The notes below the pieces were generated by a model. The model searched no databases. It had not been told where the DNA came from and was given only the letters and a program-made list of their open reading frames with translations. Positions 1 to 5,887 of a stretch of 5,887 nucleotides of DNA are shown in pieces. The stretch covers positions 1-5,887 of the forward strand of contig LSKJ01000365.1 of assembly GCA_001557035.1 (NCBI GenBank), given 5' to 3'. The stretch's first letter is position 1, and each line of letters starts with the position of its first letter. Both the position numbers and the translations under genes were made by a program. Source of the stretch: Rhodospirillaceae bacterium CCH5-H10 (GTDB lineage Bacteria > Pseudomonadota > Alphaproteobacteria > Reyranellales > Reyranellaceae).

Positions 1-693
1 GGCTGGCTGGTCGAGGCGCAAAGCCGCCTGGAGGCCATCTCGCACACCGTCGTCGGCGCCATCACGCCGTTCAAGCTGGCCGACGTCACCGTCGAGGGGC
101 GCGACTATGTCGAGCGCGCCGATCTTCTTGCCGCCCTGAACGTCAGCCGAGGCGATTCGCTGCTCGGCATCGATCTGCAGGCTTCTCGCAAGCGGCTTGA
201 GGCGATCGACTGGGTCGAGTGGGCGACGGTCGAGCGCCGCCTGCCGGACACGCTCTACGTCACGATGAAGGAGCGCCGCGCCGTCGCGATCTGGCAGAAC
301 GGCACGGAGTACACGCTGATCGATGCCAACGGTCGCACCGTGCGGGCAAGCCGCATGCCGCCCGGCGCCGAGAAGCTCCTGCTGCTGGGCGGTCCCGGTG
401 CGCCCGACCATGTCGGCGACCTGCTGTTGCTGCTCACCTACGAGCCGACCGTGGCGCAGCAGCTTCGCTCCGCCGTGTGGGTCGGACAGCGCCGCTGGAA
501 TCTCATCCTGAACAACGGTGTCGAGATCTGGTTGCCGGAGGAGGACGCCGTCGCGGCCCTTCAGAATCTCGCCAAGCTCGACGGGCAGCACAAACTGCTG
601 TCGCGTGAATTCGGAGTCGTCGATCTGCGACTGCCCGACAAACTTTATCTGAGAAAGCGCAATCCTGGCGACGGAACGCCTGGGCCAGCGTAG
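1..693 (+). CDS. ftsQ: Cell division protein FtsQ, 3' part (5' end outside window)
   Basis: FtsQ is a single-pass inner-membrane divisome protein. With FtsB and FtsL it links the Z-ring to septal peptidoglycan synthesis. The frame is open from base 1 and ends at TAG 691-693, giving 230 visible residues. The cytoplasmic tail and transmembrane helix lie upstream of the window. Visible residues about 24-92 form the POTRA domain, opening with FKLADVTVEGRDYVERADLL and closing with RRLPDTLYVTMKERRAVAIW. The rest is the periplasmic beta domain, with a C-terminal VVDLRLPDKLYLRKR strand typical of FtsQ and used for FtsB contact in the family. An internal ATG at 265 falls inside the POTRA-beta junction and is not a real start. 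ftsA follows after 41 bp, in the usual dcw order. The identification rests on domain pattern plus synteny and is firm. Confidence 0.95.
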   Translation, partial: GWLVEAQSRLEAISHTVVGAITPFKLADVTVEGRDYVERADLLAALNVSRGDSLLGIDLQASRKRLEAIDWVEWATVERRLPDTLYVTMKERRAVAIWQNGTEYTLIDANGRTVRASRMPPGAEKLLLLGGPGAPDHVGDLLLLLTYEPTVAQQLRSAVWVGQRRWNLILNNGVEIWLPEEDAVAALQNLAKLDGQHKLLSREFGVVDLRLPDKLYLRKRNPGDGTPGPA

Positions 694-734
694 AATCAAA
701 AAAAGCGGAAGTGTACGCGTAGACGGGGGACATC

Positions 735-1970
735 GTGGCGAAGACGAGAAATGGCGTCATTGCGGCGCTCGACATCGGCACCAACAAGGTCGTGTGCTTC
801 GTGGCGCGGGTCGACGGCCAGGGACTTCGGGTGGTCGGTATCGGCCACCAGCCCGCTCTCGGCATGCGCTCGGGCAACATCATCGACATGGAAGCGGCCA
901 CCCGGGCGATCTCCTCGGCGGTGTCGACCGCGGAGGAAATGTGCGGCGAGCAGGTCCGCGACGTCATCGTGGGCGTCAGCGGCGGCTCGGCGGCCTCGCA
1001 CAATCAGAGCCTCGAAGTGGCGATCGGCCATCACGAGATCGGCGAGCGCGACGTCCGCCGCGTCCAGCAGCACATCCAGCTTCCGGCCGAGACCGCCGAC
1101 CGCGACATCATCCATTCCGCCGCCATCGGCTACACGGTCGACGGCACCCCGGTTCGGGACGCGCGCGGCATGTTCGGCGAGCGCCTCGGAGTCGATGTCC
1201 ATCTGGTGACCGCGGCGAGCGGTGCGATGCGCAACCTGCAGGTCTGCGTGCGGCGCGCCCATCTCGAGATCGCCGACCGCGTCGTCGCCGCCCACGCCGC
1301 GGGCCTCAGCTCGCTGGTCTCCGACGAGCGTGACCTCGGCGTGACCCTGATCGACATGGGCGCCGGCACGACCTCCATCGCCGTCTTCTACGAAGGCCAT
1401 CTGGTCCACGTCGATTCGATCCCGGTGGGCGGCGAGCACGTGACGCGCGACATCGCCCGTGGCCTGTCGACGCCGGTCGCGCATGCAGAGCGGATGAAGA
1501 CGCAGATCGGCCGCGCCGTCATCAAGCCCAACGACGAGTACGACATCATCGATGTCCCGCTGATCGGCGAGGAGGATCGCACGCGGCCCAACCACATTCC
1601 GCGTTCGATCCTGGTCGGCATCATTCGTCCGCGCGTCGAGGAGACGTTCGAGCTCGTGCGCAGCCGACTCGAAGCATCCGGTGTGGATAAGTTGGCCGGT
1701 GGACGCGCCGTTCTGGTCGGTGGTGGCTGCCAGCTCGATGGCGTCCCCGAGGTCGCCGCCGCGATTCTCAACAAGAAGGTCCGCACCGGCGCGCCGCTGC
1801 GTCTGGCGGGACTCGCGGATTCGACCGGCGGGCCTGCGTTTTCCGCAGCGGCCGGACTTCTGTCCTTCGCGCTCCAGAACCACGCCGTCGCGCAGGCGCA
1901 ACCGGCGTCGAGCGAAGCACCGGCGAGTCGCATCGGCCGGATCGGCAGTTGGATTCGAGAAAACTTTTAG
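735..1970 (+). CDS. ftsA: Cell division protein FtsA (actin-like Z-ring membrane anchor)
   Basis: FtsA is an actin-family ATPase that tethers FtsZ filaments to the cytoplasmic membrane and recruits later divisome proteins. The protein has 411 residues, a usual family length. Phosphate-1 motif is ALDIGTNKVVCFVA (about 11-24), phosphate-2 is LIDMGAGTTS (D207, G209, G211, T212), and the adenosine motif is VLVGGGCQLDG (G329-G331). A Cys stands in the adenosine motif where Ala or Ser is commoner. The region between phosphate-1 and phosphate-2 carries the FtsA-specific 1C (SHS2) domain. The final 13 residues, RIGRIGSWIRENF, form the amphipathic membrane-targeting helix after a short Ala/Pro/Gln-rich linker. 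The start is a GTG, chosen because MAKTRNGVIAALDIGTNK fits the family N-terminus and a purine-rich GGGGGA (725-730) lies 4 nt upstream. The gene sits between ftsQ and ftsZ. Confidence 0.97.
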   Translation: MAKTRNGVIAALDIGTNKVVCFVARVDGQGLRVVGIGHQPALGMRSGNIIDMEAATRAISSAVSTAEEMCGEQVRDVIVGVSGGSAASHNQSLEVAIGHHEIGERDVRRVQQHIQLPAETADRDIIHSAAIGYTVDGTPVRDARGMFGERLGVDVHLVTAASGAMRNLQVCVRRAHLEIADRVVAAHAAGLSSLVSDERDLGVTLIDMGAGTTSIAVFYEGHLVHVDSIPVGGEHVTRDIARGLSTPVAHAERMKTQIGRAVIKPNDEYDIIDVPLIGEEDRTRPNHIPRSILVGIIRPRVEETFELVRSRLEASGVDKLAGGRAVLVGGGCQLDGVPEVAAAILNKKVRTGAPLRLAGLADSTGGPAFSAAAGLLSFALQNHAVAQAQPASSEAPASRIGRIGSWIRENF

Positions 1971-2118
1971 GCAATATGTTGTGCGGGATGAGGCAAATCC
2001 CACAGGCTATAGACATAAAGACAAGAAAAAGCCGGTGGCGGTGAAGGGTTTCTAATCGAACAGGATGCCCACGCCGTTGCTCCGAGCAGATAACCCCTCG
2101 TTTGCGTGGAGAAACCGA
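1971..2118 (+). promoter_or_regulatory. ftsA-ftsZ intergenic leader, candidate ftsZ promoter/5'UTR
   Basis: This 148-bp gap is unusual for its setting. The first 60 bases are about 42% GC, against clearly GC-rich flanking genes. They hold a -10-like TATAGA (2008-2013) without a convincing -35 at normal spacing. They also hold an inverted repeat, GGGAT (1985-1989) / ATCCC (1997-2001), which extends outward as TGT/ACA with a 2-nt bulge, and a purine-rich run at 2016-2030. A separate ftsZ promoter between ftsA and ftsZ is well known in other bacteria, including Caulobacter, so a regulatory role is plausible. No TTAA-N7-TTAA CtrA-type site is visible. The promoter call is inference. Confidence 0.35.
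2108..2111 (+). promoter_or_regulatory. Shine-Dalgarno that fixes the ftsZ start at 2119
   Basis: GGAG lies 7 nt before ATG 2119. It supports this start over the in-frame ATG at 2065, which would add 18 residues (beginning [10 protein letters not shown]) not expected in FtsZ. The protein from 2119 begins [11 protein letters not shown], matching the usual alphaproteobacterial FtsZ N-terminus. Confidence 0.75.
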
Positions 2119-3882
2119 ATGACCATCAACCTCAGTCTCCCTCAGACGGAGTCCGAGATTAAGCCGCGCATCACCGTCGTCGGTGTCGGTGGCGCGGGCG
2201 GAAACGCCGTCAACAACATGATCAGCGCCGCGCTCGAAGGCGTGGAGTTCATCGTCGCGAACACCGATTCGCAGGCGCTCAGCCAGTCGCTCGCCGACCG
2301 GCGCGTCCAGCTCGGCATCACCATCACCCAGGGTCTCGGCGCGGGCGCCCGTCCGGAAGTCGGCCGTCAGGCCGCCGAAGAGGCGCTGCCGGAGATCCTC
2401 CAGCTTCTCGACGGCGCCAACATGGTGTTCGTCACGGCCGGCATGGGCGGCGGCACCGGCACCGGTGCGGCGCCCGTCATCGCCGCCGCGGCGCGCGAGC
2501 AGGGCATCCTCACCATCGGTGTCGTCACCAAGCCGTTCCACTTCGAAGGCCGTCGCCGCATGCAGTCGGCCGAGCAGGGCATCACGGAGTTGGAGAAGGT
2601 CGTCGATACGCTGATCGTCATCCCCAACCAGAACCTGTTCAAGATCGCCAACGAGAAGACGACGTTCGCCGACGCCTTCAAGATGGCCGACGACGTGCTG
2701 CACATGGGCGTGCGCGGCGTCACCGATCTCATGGTCATGCCGGGCCTGATCAACCTCGATTTCGCCGACATCCGCACCGTCATGGGCGAGATGGGCAAGG
2801 CGATGATGGGCACGGGCGAGGCGGAAGGTCCGGATCGCAGCCGCGTTGCGGCCGAATCGGCGATCTCCAACCCGCTGCTGGAAGATCATTCGATGAAGGG
2901 CGCCAAGGGCGTTCTCATCAACATCACCGGCGGCCTCGACATGACGCTGCACGAGGTCGACGAAGCCGCCAACCGCATCCGCGAGGAAGTCGACGGCGAC
3001 GCCAACATCATCTTCGGCTCGACCTTCGATGCCGGCATGCAGGGCCGCATGCGCGTGTCGGTGGTCGCCACCGGCATCGCCGCGATGGCCGCGCAGCAGC
3101 CCGCGCCGAACTACCTGTCGCTCGACATGAACCGTCCGATGCAGACGGGCCAGCCGGCGCTCAGCCGTCCGGCCGCGCCGCCGGTCGGTCGCGTCGCCAT
3201 GCCGGCCGCTGCCGTGGCCCCGGCCCCCGTGATGCCGGCGGCTCCCGTCGCGCCGCCGATGGCGGTTGCGCCGCCGGTCGCCGCCCCCGCGCCGGTCGCG
3301 TCCGTTGCGCCGGCCGCGCCGGTCATGGCCTCGATGCCGACGCCCGCGCCGGTGTACGAAGCGCCGGCCTTCGAAGAGCCCGTGATGGCCGAGCCGGTCA
3401 TGGAAGCCCCGGTCGCGCCGGCGCCGGCGCCAATTCCGGCCCCCGTCGCAGCCGCACCGGCTCCGGCGCCTGTCCAGGCGCCGCCGCAGGCCGCGCCGCA
3501 GCGTCCGTTGGTCGACGAGAACGACTGGCGCGTCAGCCGTCCGTCGGCTCCCAAGCCGGCGCCGGTTCGTGCCGAAGCCGTCACGCGTCCGGTCGGTGCG
3601 CGCCCCGCAACCGACAGCCGCGCGCCGAACCTGTTCCAGCGCATCACCGGTGCCTTCTCCGCGCCGAAGCCTGCGGCAACCACGCCGGCCGCCGCGCCGA
3701 CGGAACCGACAGTTGCACGCACCGCGCCGGAAAACGTCGTGCCCGTGGCTCCCAAGGCGCCCGCGTCGCGTCCGGCACCGGTCCAGACCTCGATCAGCCT
3801 CGACGTCACGGAGCGTGCGAAGCCCGCCCGTGACGACGACGATCTGCAGATTCCGGCTTTCCTGCGGCGGCAAGCCAACTGA
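2119..3882 (+). CDS. ftsZ: Cell division protein FtsZ (tubulin-like GTPase) with long Pro/Ala linker
   Basis: FtsZ polymerises with GTP into the cytoplasmic Z-ring that organises division. The chosen start gives 587 residues, well above the roughly 380 of E. coli FtsZ. The excess is all in the C-terminal linker. The GTPase core (about residues 14-325) contains the T1 loop [13 protein letters not shown], the tubulin signature GGGTGTG at 110-116, the [13 protein letters not shown] helix, and the T7 loop NLDFADIR, with N212, D214 and D217 at the catalytic positions, so it looks fully active. Residues about 340-570 are a low-complexity Pro/Ala/Val linker with an acidic patch (412-432) and an island [10 protein letters not shown] (504-513). 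The last 13 residues, [13 protein letters not shown], are the conserved C-terminal peptide that binds FtsA and other partners. A terminator follows 32 bp after the stop. Longer antisense frames over the linker are GC artefacts. Confidence 0.98.
   Translation: MTINLSLPQTESEIKPRITVVGVGGAGGNAVNNMISAALEGVEFIVANTDSQALSQSLADRRVQLGITITQGLGAGARPEVGRQAAEEALPEILQLLDGANMVFVTAGMGGGTGTGAAPVIAAAAREQGILTIGVVTKPFHFEGRRRMQSAEQGITELEKVVDTLIVIPNQNLFKIANEKTTFADAFKMADDVLHMGVRGVTDLMVMPGLINLDFADIRTVMGEMGKAMMGTGEAEGPDRSRVAAESAISNPLLEDHSMKGAKGVLINITGGLDMTLHEVDEAANRIREEVDGDANIIFGSTFDAGMQGRMRVSVVATGIAAMAAQQPAPNYLSLDMNRPMQTGQPALSRPAAPPVGRVAMPAAAVAPAPVMPAAPVAPPMAVAPPVAAPAPVASVAPAAPVMASMPTPAPVYEAPAFEEPVMAEPVMEAPVAPAPAPIPAPVAAAPAPAPVQAPPQAAPQRPLVDENDWRVSRPSAPKPAPVRAEAVTRPVGARPATDSRAPNLFQRITGAFSAPKPAATTPAAAPTEPTVARTAPENVVPVAPKAPASRPAPVQTSISLDVTERAKPARDDDDLQIPAFLRRQAN
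3160..3490 (+). repeat. Low-complexity GCGCCG/CCGGTC-rich tract encoding the FtsZ Pro/Ala/Val linker
   Basis: Imperfect, unphased repeats of Ala-Pro, Pro-Val and Ala-Ala-Pro codons run through this part of ftsZ (about residues 348-458). They contain no fixed-length repeat unit. It is a coding low-complexity region, interrupted by one acidic segment ([19 protein letters not shown]). Such tracts can vary in length between strains by slippage, which is inference here. Confidence 0.6.
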
Positions 3883-3914
3883 CGCAGGAATTCCGGTTAT
3901 CCACGCATCTTCTC

Positions 3915-3940
3915 GAGGGGCCGTTGGCCCCTCTTTTTTT
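3915..3940 (+). terminator. Rho-independent terminator after ftsZ
   Basis: A perfect 8-bp GC-rich stem, GAGGGGCC (3915-3922) pairing with GGCCCCTC (3926-3933), has a 3-nt loop GTT and is followed directly by seven T (3934-3940). This is a textbook intrinsic terminator in the + direction. It should end ftsZ transcription and separates the division genes from bamD-recN. Confidence 0.93.
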
Positions 3941-3944
3941 CGCA

Positions 3945-3964
3945 GGCGCGTGATATAACGCGCC
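3945..3964 (+). promoter_or_regulatory. Candidate bamD promoter: near-perfect palindrome around TATAAC
   Basis: Arms GGCGCGT (3945-3951) and ACGCGCC (3958-3964) are perfect inverted repeats. The core GATATA lets ATAT (3953-3956) pair too, so the 20-bp element has only one mismatched pair (3952/3957). TATAAC (3954-3959) resembles a -10 hexamer 29 nt before the bamD ATG. No good -35 hexamer is seen at 16-18 nt spacing, since that place is taken by the end of the terminator. Because the upstream terminator is strong, bamD needs its own promoter, and this is the best candidate. An operator role is inference. Confidence 0.42.
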
Positions 3965-3988
3965 GGGCCGAAGTATCACGGATGGGAC

Positions 3989-4807
3989 ATGTCGAAGTTG
4001 GTTGTGAGTAAGGGACGACGCATCATCGCCGGGCTGACGCTCTCGCTGGCGGTGCTCGGCCTGTCCGCCTGTGGCTCGGACGACGACAAGTATGTCGAGC
4101 GCCCCGTCGAGCAACTCTACAATCGCGGCCTCGATGCGCTCGGCCAGCAGGAATACAAGACGGCGGCCAAGAATTTCGAGGAAGTCGACCGCCAGCATCC
4201 CTATTCGGTCTGGGCGACCAAGGCGCAGATCATGGCGGCCTTCGCCTATTACCAGTCGAACAAGTACGACGAGGCCATCATCGCGCTGGATCGCTTCATC
4301 CAGCTGCATCCCGGCCATCGCGACCTGCCCTACGCCTACTATCTCAAGGCGCTCTGCTACTACGAACAGATCTCCGACGTCGGCCGCGACCAGCGCATGA
4401 CCCAGCAGGCGCTCGACGCCCTGGCGGAAGTCGTGAAGCGCTTTCCGGAATCGCCCTATGCGCGCGACGCCCGCCTCAAGGTCGAGCTCTGCATCGACCA
4501 TCTCGCCGGCAAGGAGATGGACGTCGGCCGCTACTACCAGAAGAACCAGCAGTATGTCGGCGCCATCAACCGCTACCGCGTGGTGATCGAACGCTACCAG
4601 ACGACGACGCACGTGCCCGAGGCGCTGCACCGCCTGGTCGAGAGCTACCTCTCGCTCGGCGTGAAGAGCGAGGCGCAGGAAGCCGCCGCCGTGCTGGGTT
4701 ACAATTTCCCCGGCAGCGAATGGTATCAGGACAGCTACTTCCTGATGACCGGCGAGGGCACACGGCCGCCCGACGAGAAGCGCGGCTGGTTCTCCAGCAT
4801 CTTCTGA
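3989..4807 (+). CDS. bamD: Outer-membrane assembly lipoprotein BamD (ComL family)
   Basis: BamD is a periplasm-facing lipoprotein of the outer membrane. It works with BamA in the BAM complex to fold and insert beta-barrel proteins. The protein has 272 residues, near the usual 240-290. The N-terminus is a lipoprotein signal: basic MSKLVVSKGRR, a hydrophobic stretch at 12-25, then lipobox LSAC with lipidated Cys28. Gly at +2 agrees with export to the outer membrane. TPR-like helical repeats fill residues about 40-250, with recognisable segments LYNRGLDALGQQEYKTAAKN, PYSVWATKAQIMAAFAYYQS, YDEAIIALDRFIQLHPGH and SPYARDARLKVELCIDHLAG. The ATG is chosen because it gives a complete signal peptide. 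The only SD-like sequence is a weak CGGA (3979-3982). recN starts 9 bp after the stop, suggesting one transcript. Confidence 0.96.
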   Translation: MSKLVVSKGRRIIAGLTLSLAVLGLSACGSDDDKYVERPVEQLYNRGLDALGQQEYKTAAKNFEEVDRQHPYSVWATKAQIMAAFAYYQSNKYDEAIIALDRFIQLHPGHRDLPYAYYLKALCYYEQISDVGRDQRMTQQALDALAEVVKRFPESPYARDARLKVELCIDHLAGKEMDVGRYYQKNQQYVGAINRYRVVIERYQTTTHVPEALHRLVESYLSLGVKSEAQEAAAVLGYNFPGSEWYQDSYFLMTGEGTRPPDEKRGWFSSIF

Positions 4808-4816
4808 CCGTCCGGC

Positions 4817-5887
4817 ATGCTCGCCACCCTCTCGATCCGCGACTTCGTGCTGATCGAGAAACTCGACCTCGATTTTGCCCATGGCGGCGGTCTCGGCGCG
4901 CTGACCGGCGAGACCGGCGCCGGTAAGTCGATCCTGATCGACGCGCTGGGCCTGGCGCTCGGCGCGCGTGCCGAATCGGGCGTGGTCCGGCGCGGCGCGG
5001 CGCAGGCGTCGATCGCCGCCTCCTTCGACCTGCCGCGCGATCATGCGGCACGGTCGGTCCTGGCGGAGCAGGGGCTCGACGGCGAGGACGTCCTGACCCT
5101 GCGCCGCATGATCGGTGCCGACGGCCGCGGCCGCGTCTTCGTCAACGACCAGCCGGCCTCGGTCGCGCTGCTGCGCCGGCTGGGCGACACGCTGGTCGAG
5201 ATCCAGGGCCAGATGGACCAGCACGGTCTGCTCGACACCGCGACCCATCGGGGTTCGCTCGATGCCTTTGCCGGCCTCGAGAAGCAGGCGGCGGCCGTCG
5301 CGTCGGCATGGGCAGCGTGGCGCACGGCGGAGCAGGCCCATGCCGATGCGCAGGCGACGGCCGAGGCGGCGCGGCGCGACGAGGAGTTCCTCCGCCATGC
5401 GGTGAAGGAACTCGATGCCCTGGCGCCGAAGGCCGACGACGAGGAAACACTGGCCGGCGAGCGTCAGCTCATGCGGGCCGGCAGTGCGCTGGGCGAGGCG
5501 GTCAGCCAGGCGCTGGGTGAACTGGAACAGGGCCGGGGCGCCGTCGCCAGCCTCAGGACAGCGCATCGCCTGGTCGAACGCAATGCCGACAAGGCGGCAG
5601 GTCGTCTCGACGCACCGCTGGCCGCACTCGATCGCGCGCTGAGCGAAGCCACCGAGGCGCAGGCCCAGCTCGAGATGGCGCGCGACGCGCTGGAATTCGA
5701 TCCGGCAAAGCTCGAGAAGATCGAGGAGCGGCTGTTCGCTCTGCGGGCAATGGCGCGCAAGCACAATGTCGCCGTGGCCGGGCTGGCCGCGCTTGCCGAG
5801 AAATTCACGGCGCAGCTTGCGGCCCTCGACGACGGCGAGGCCGGGCTGAAGAAACTTGCCGCGGCGGCGAAGGCGGCCCGCGCAACC
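4817..5887 (+). CDS. recN: DNA repair protein RecN, 5' part (3' end outside window)
   Basis: RecN is a cytoplasmic SMC-like ATPase that acts early in recombinational repair of double-strand breaks. The frame is open from ATG 4817 to the last base, giving 357 residues without a stop. This is roughly the first two thirds of a protein usually about 550 residues long. The N-terminus, MLATLSIRDFVLIEKLDLDF, is typical of the family. Walker A is GETGAGKS at 31-38. A segment at about 103-115 reads GRGRVFVNDQPAS, and the Q-loop-like region is EIQGQMDQHGLLD (128-140). From about residue 155 the sequence becomes Ala/Glu/Arg/Leu-rich and helical, the expected long coiled coil. Walker B and the C-terminal ATPase half are beyond the window. 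No good Shine-Dalgarno is visible in the 9-bp gap after bamD, so coupling to bamD translation is plausible. Confidence 0.95.
   Translation, partial: MLATLSIRDFVLIEKLDLDFAHGGGLGALTGETGAGKSILIDALGLALGARAESGVVRRGAAQASIAASFDLPRDHAARSVLAEQGLDGEDVLTLRRMIGADGRGRVFVNDQPASVALLRRLGDTLVEIQGQMDQHGLLDTATHRGSLDAFAGLEKQAAAVASAWAAWRTAEQAHADAQATAEAARRDEEFLRHAVKELDALAPKADDEETLAGERQLMRAGSALGEAVSQALGELEQGRGAVASLRTAHRLVERNADKAAGRLDAPLAALDRALSEATEAQAQLEMARDALEFDPAKLEKIEERLFALRAMARKHNVAVAGLAALAEKFTAQLAALDDGEAGLKKLAAAAKAARAT

Noticed and set aside
219..608. Plus-strand 129-codon frame inside ftsQ
   Set aside because: It is out of frame with FtsQ, Arg/Ala-rich, and overlaps the well-supported POTRA and beta domains.
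693..1956. GANTC sites at 693-697 and 1952-1956 near gene junctions as CcrM-dependent control points
   Set aside because: GANTC is expected about every 256 bases and occurs elsewhere inside genes here, so the placement is not evidence of cell-cycle methylation control.
696..2003. A 435-codon minus-strand frame opposite ftsA
   Set aside because: It coincides with the ftsA coding region, has an Arg/Asp/Ala-rich shadow composition and no motif.
2065..2118. Upstream in-frame ATG for ftsZ adding 18 residues
   Set aside because: No ribosome binding site of quality before it, and the extension does not look like FtsZ. The GGAG before 2119 and the MTINLSLP start fit the family.
3160..3490. Repetitive tract as a CRISPR array or tandem repeat locus
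   Set aside because: There are no fixed repeat and spacer lengths, and the frame is maintained as Pro/Ala codons of FtsZ.
1768..3873. A 701-codon open frame on the minus strand across ftsA-ftsZ
   Set aside because: It is antisense to two certain genes and its predicted protein is Arg/Gly/His-rich low complexity, which is the mirror of GC-rich third positions and the Pro/Ala linker. No recognisable domain.
3982..3991. Alternative ATG at 3982 upstream of bamD
   Set aside because: It is in a different frame from the lipoprotein. The ATG at 3989 gives an intact signal peptide and lipobox.
3806..5764. A 652-codon open frame on the minus strand across bamD and recN
   Set aside because: It is antisense to bamD and recN and runs through the terminator and the bamD promoter region. 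Its composition (Arg, Leu, Ala, Asp rich) is the usual shadow in high-GC DNA.

Overview
This window is the distal part of a bacterial division and cell wall (dcw) cluster followed by two genes that commonly sit beside it in Alphaproteobacteria. The order is ftsQ (3' part) - ftsA - ftsZ - bamD - recN (5' part), all on the + strand. High GC, an FtsZ N-terminus of the [25 protein letters not shown] type, a long Pro/Ala-rich FtsZ linker, and ftsZ followed by bamD and recN all point to an alphaproteobacterium, probably in or near Rhodospirillales. The order-level placement is inference, not something read directly from the sequence.

Layout. Bases 1-693 encode the periplasmic POTRA and beta domains of FtsQ. 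After a 41-bp gap, ftsA starts at a GTG (735-1970) and ends in a clear amphipathic membrane-targeting helix. A 148-bp gap (1971-2118) that is markedly AT-richer at its 5' end then leads to ftsZ. The ftsZ start is best placed at 2119, not at the further-upstream in-frame ATG at 2065. The gene ends at 3882 with the canonical C-terminal peptide. A strong intrinsic terminator (3915-3940) closes the division operon. It is followed at once by a near-perfect 20-bp palindrome containing a -10-like TATAAC (3945-3964), the likely control region of the next unit. bamD (3989-4807) encodes an outer-membrane lipoprotein. recN (4817 to the window end, truncated) starts only 9 bp after it.

How the genes work together. 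FtsZ polymerises into the Z-ring, FtsA anchors it to the inner membrane, and FtsQ with FtsB/FtsL links the ring to septal peptidoglycan synthesis. BamD belongs to the BAM machine that inserts outer-membrane proteins, and RecN is an SMC-like ATPase of double-strand-break repair. The last two share the locus by conserved synteny rather than by an obvious shared pathway.

There is no mobile element, CRISPR array, RNA gene or defence system here, and I see no previously undescribed system. The points most worth checking are the absence of lpxC from its common place between ftsZ and bamD, the palindrome at the bamD promoter position, the very long FtsZ linker with an embedded conserved-looking segment, and the unusual ftsA-ftsZ leader.
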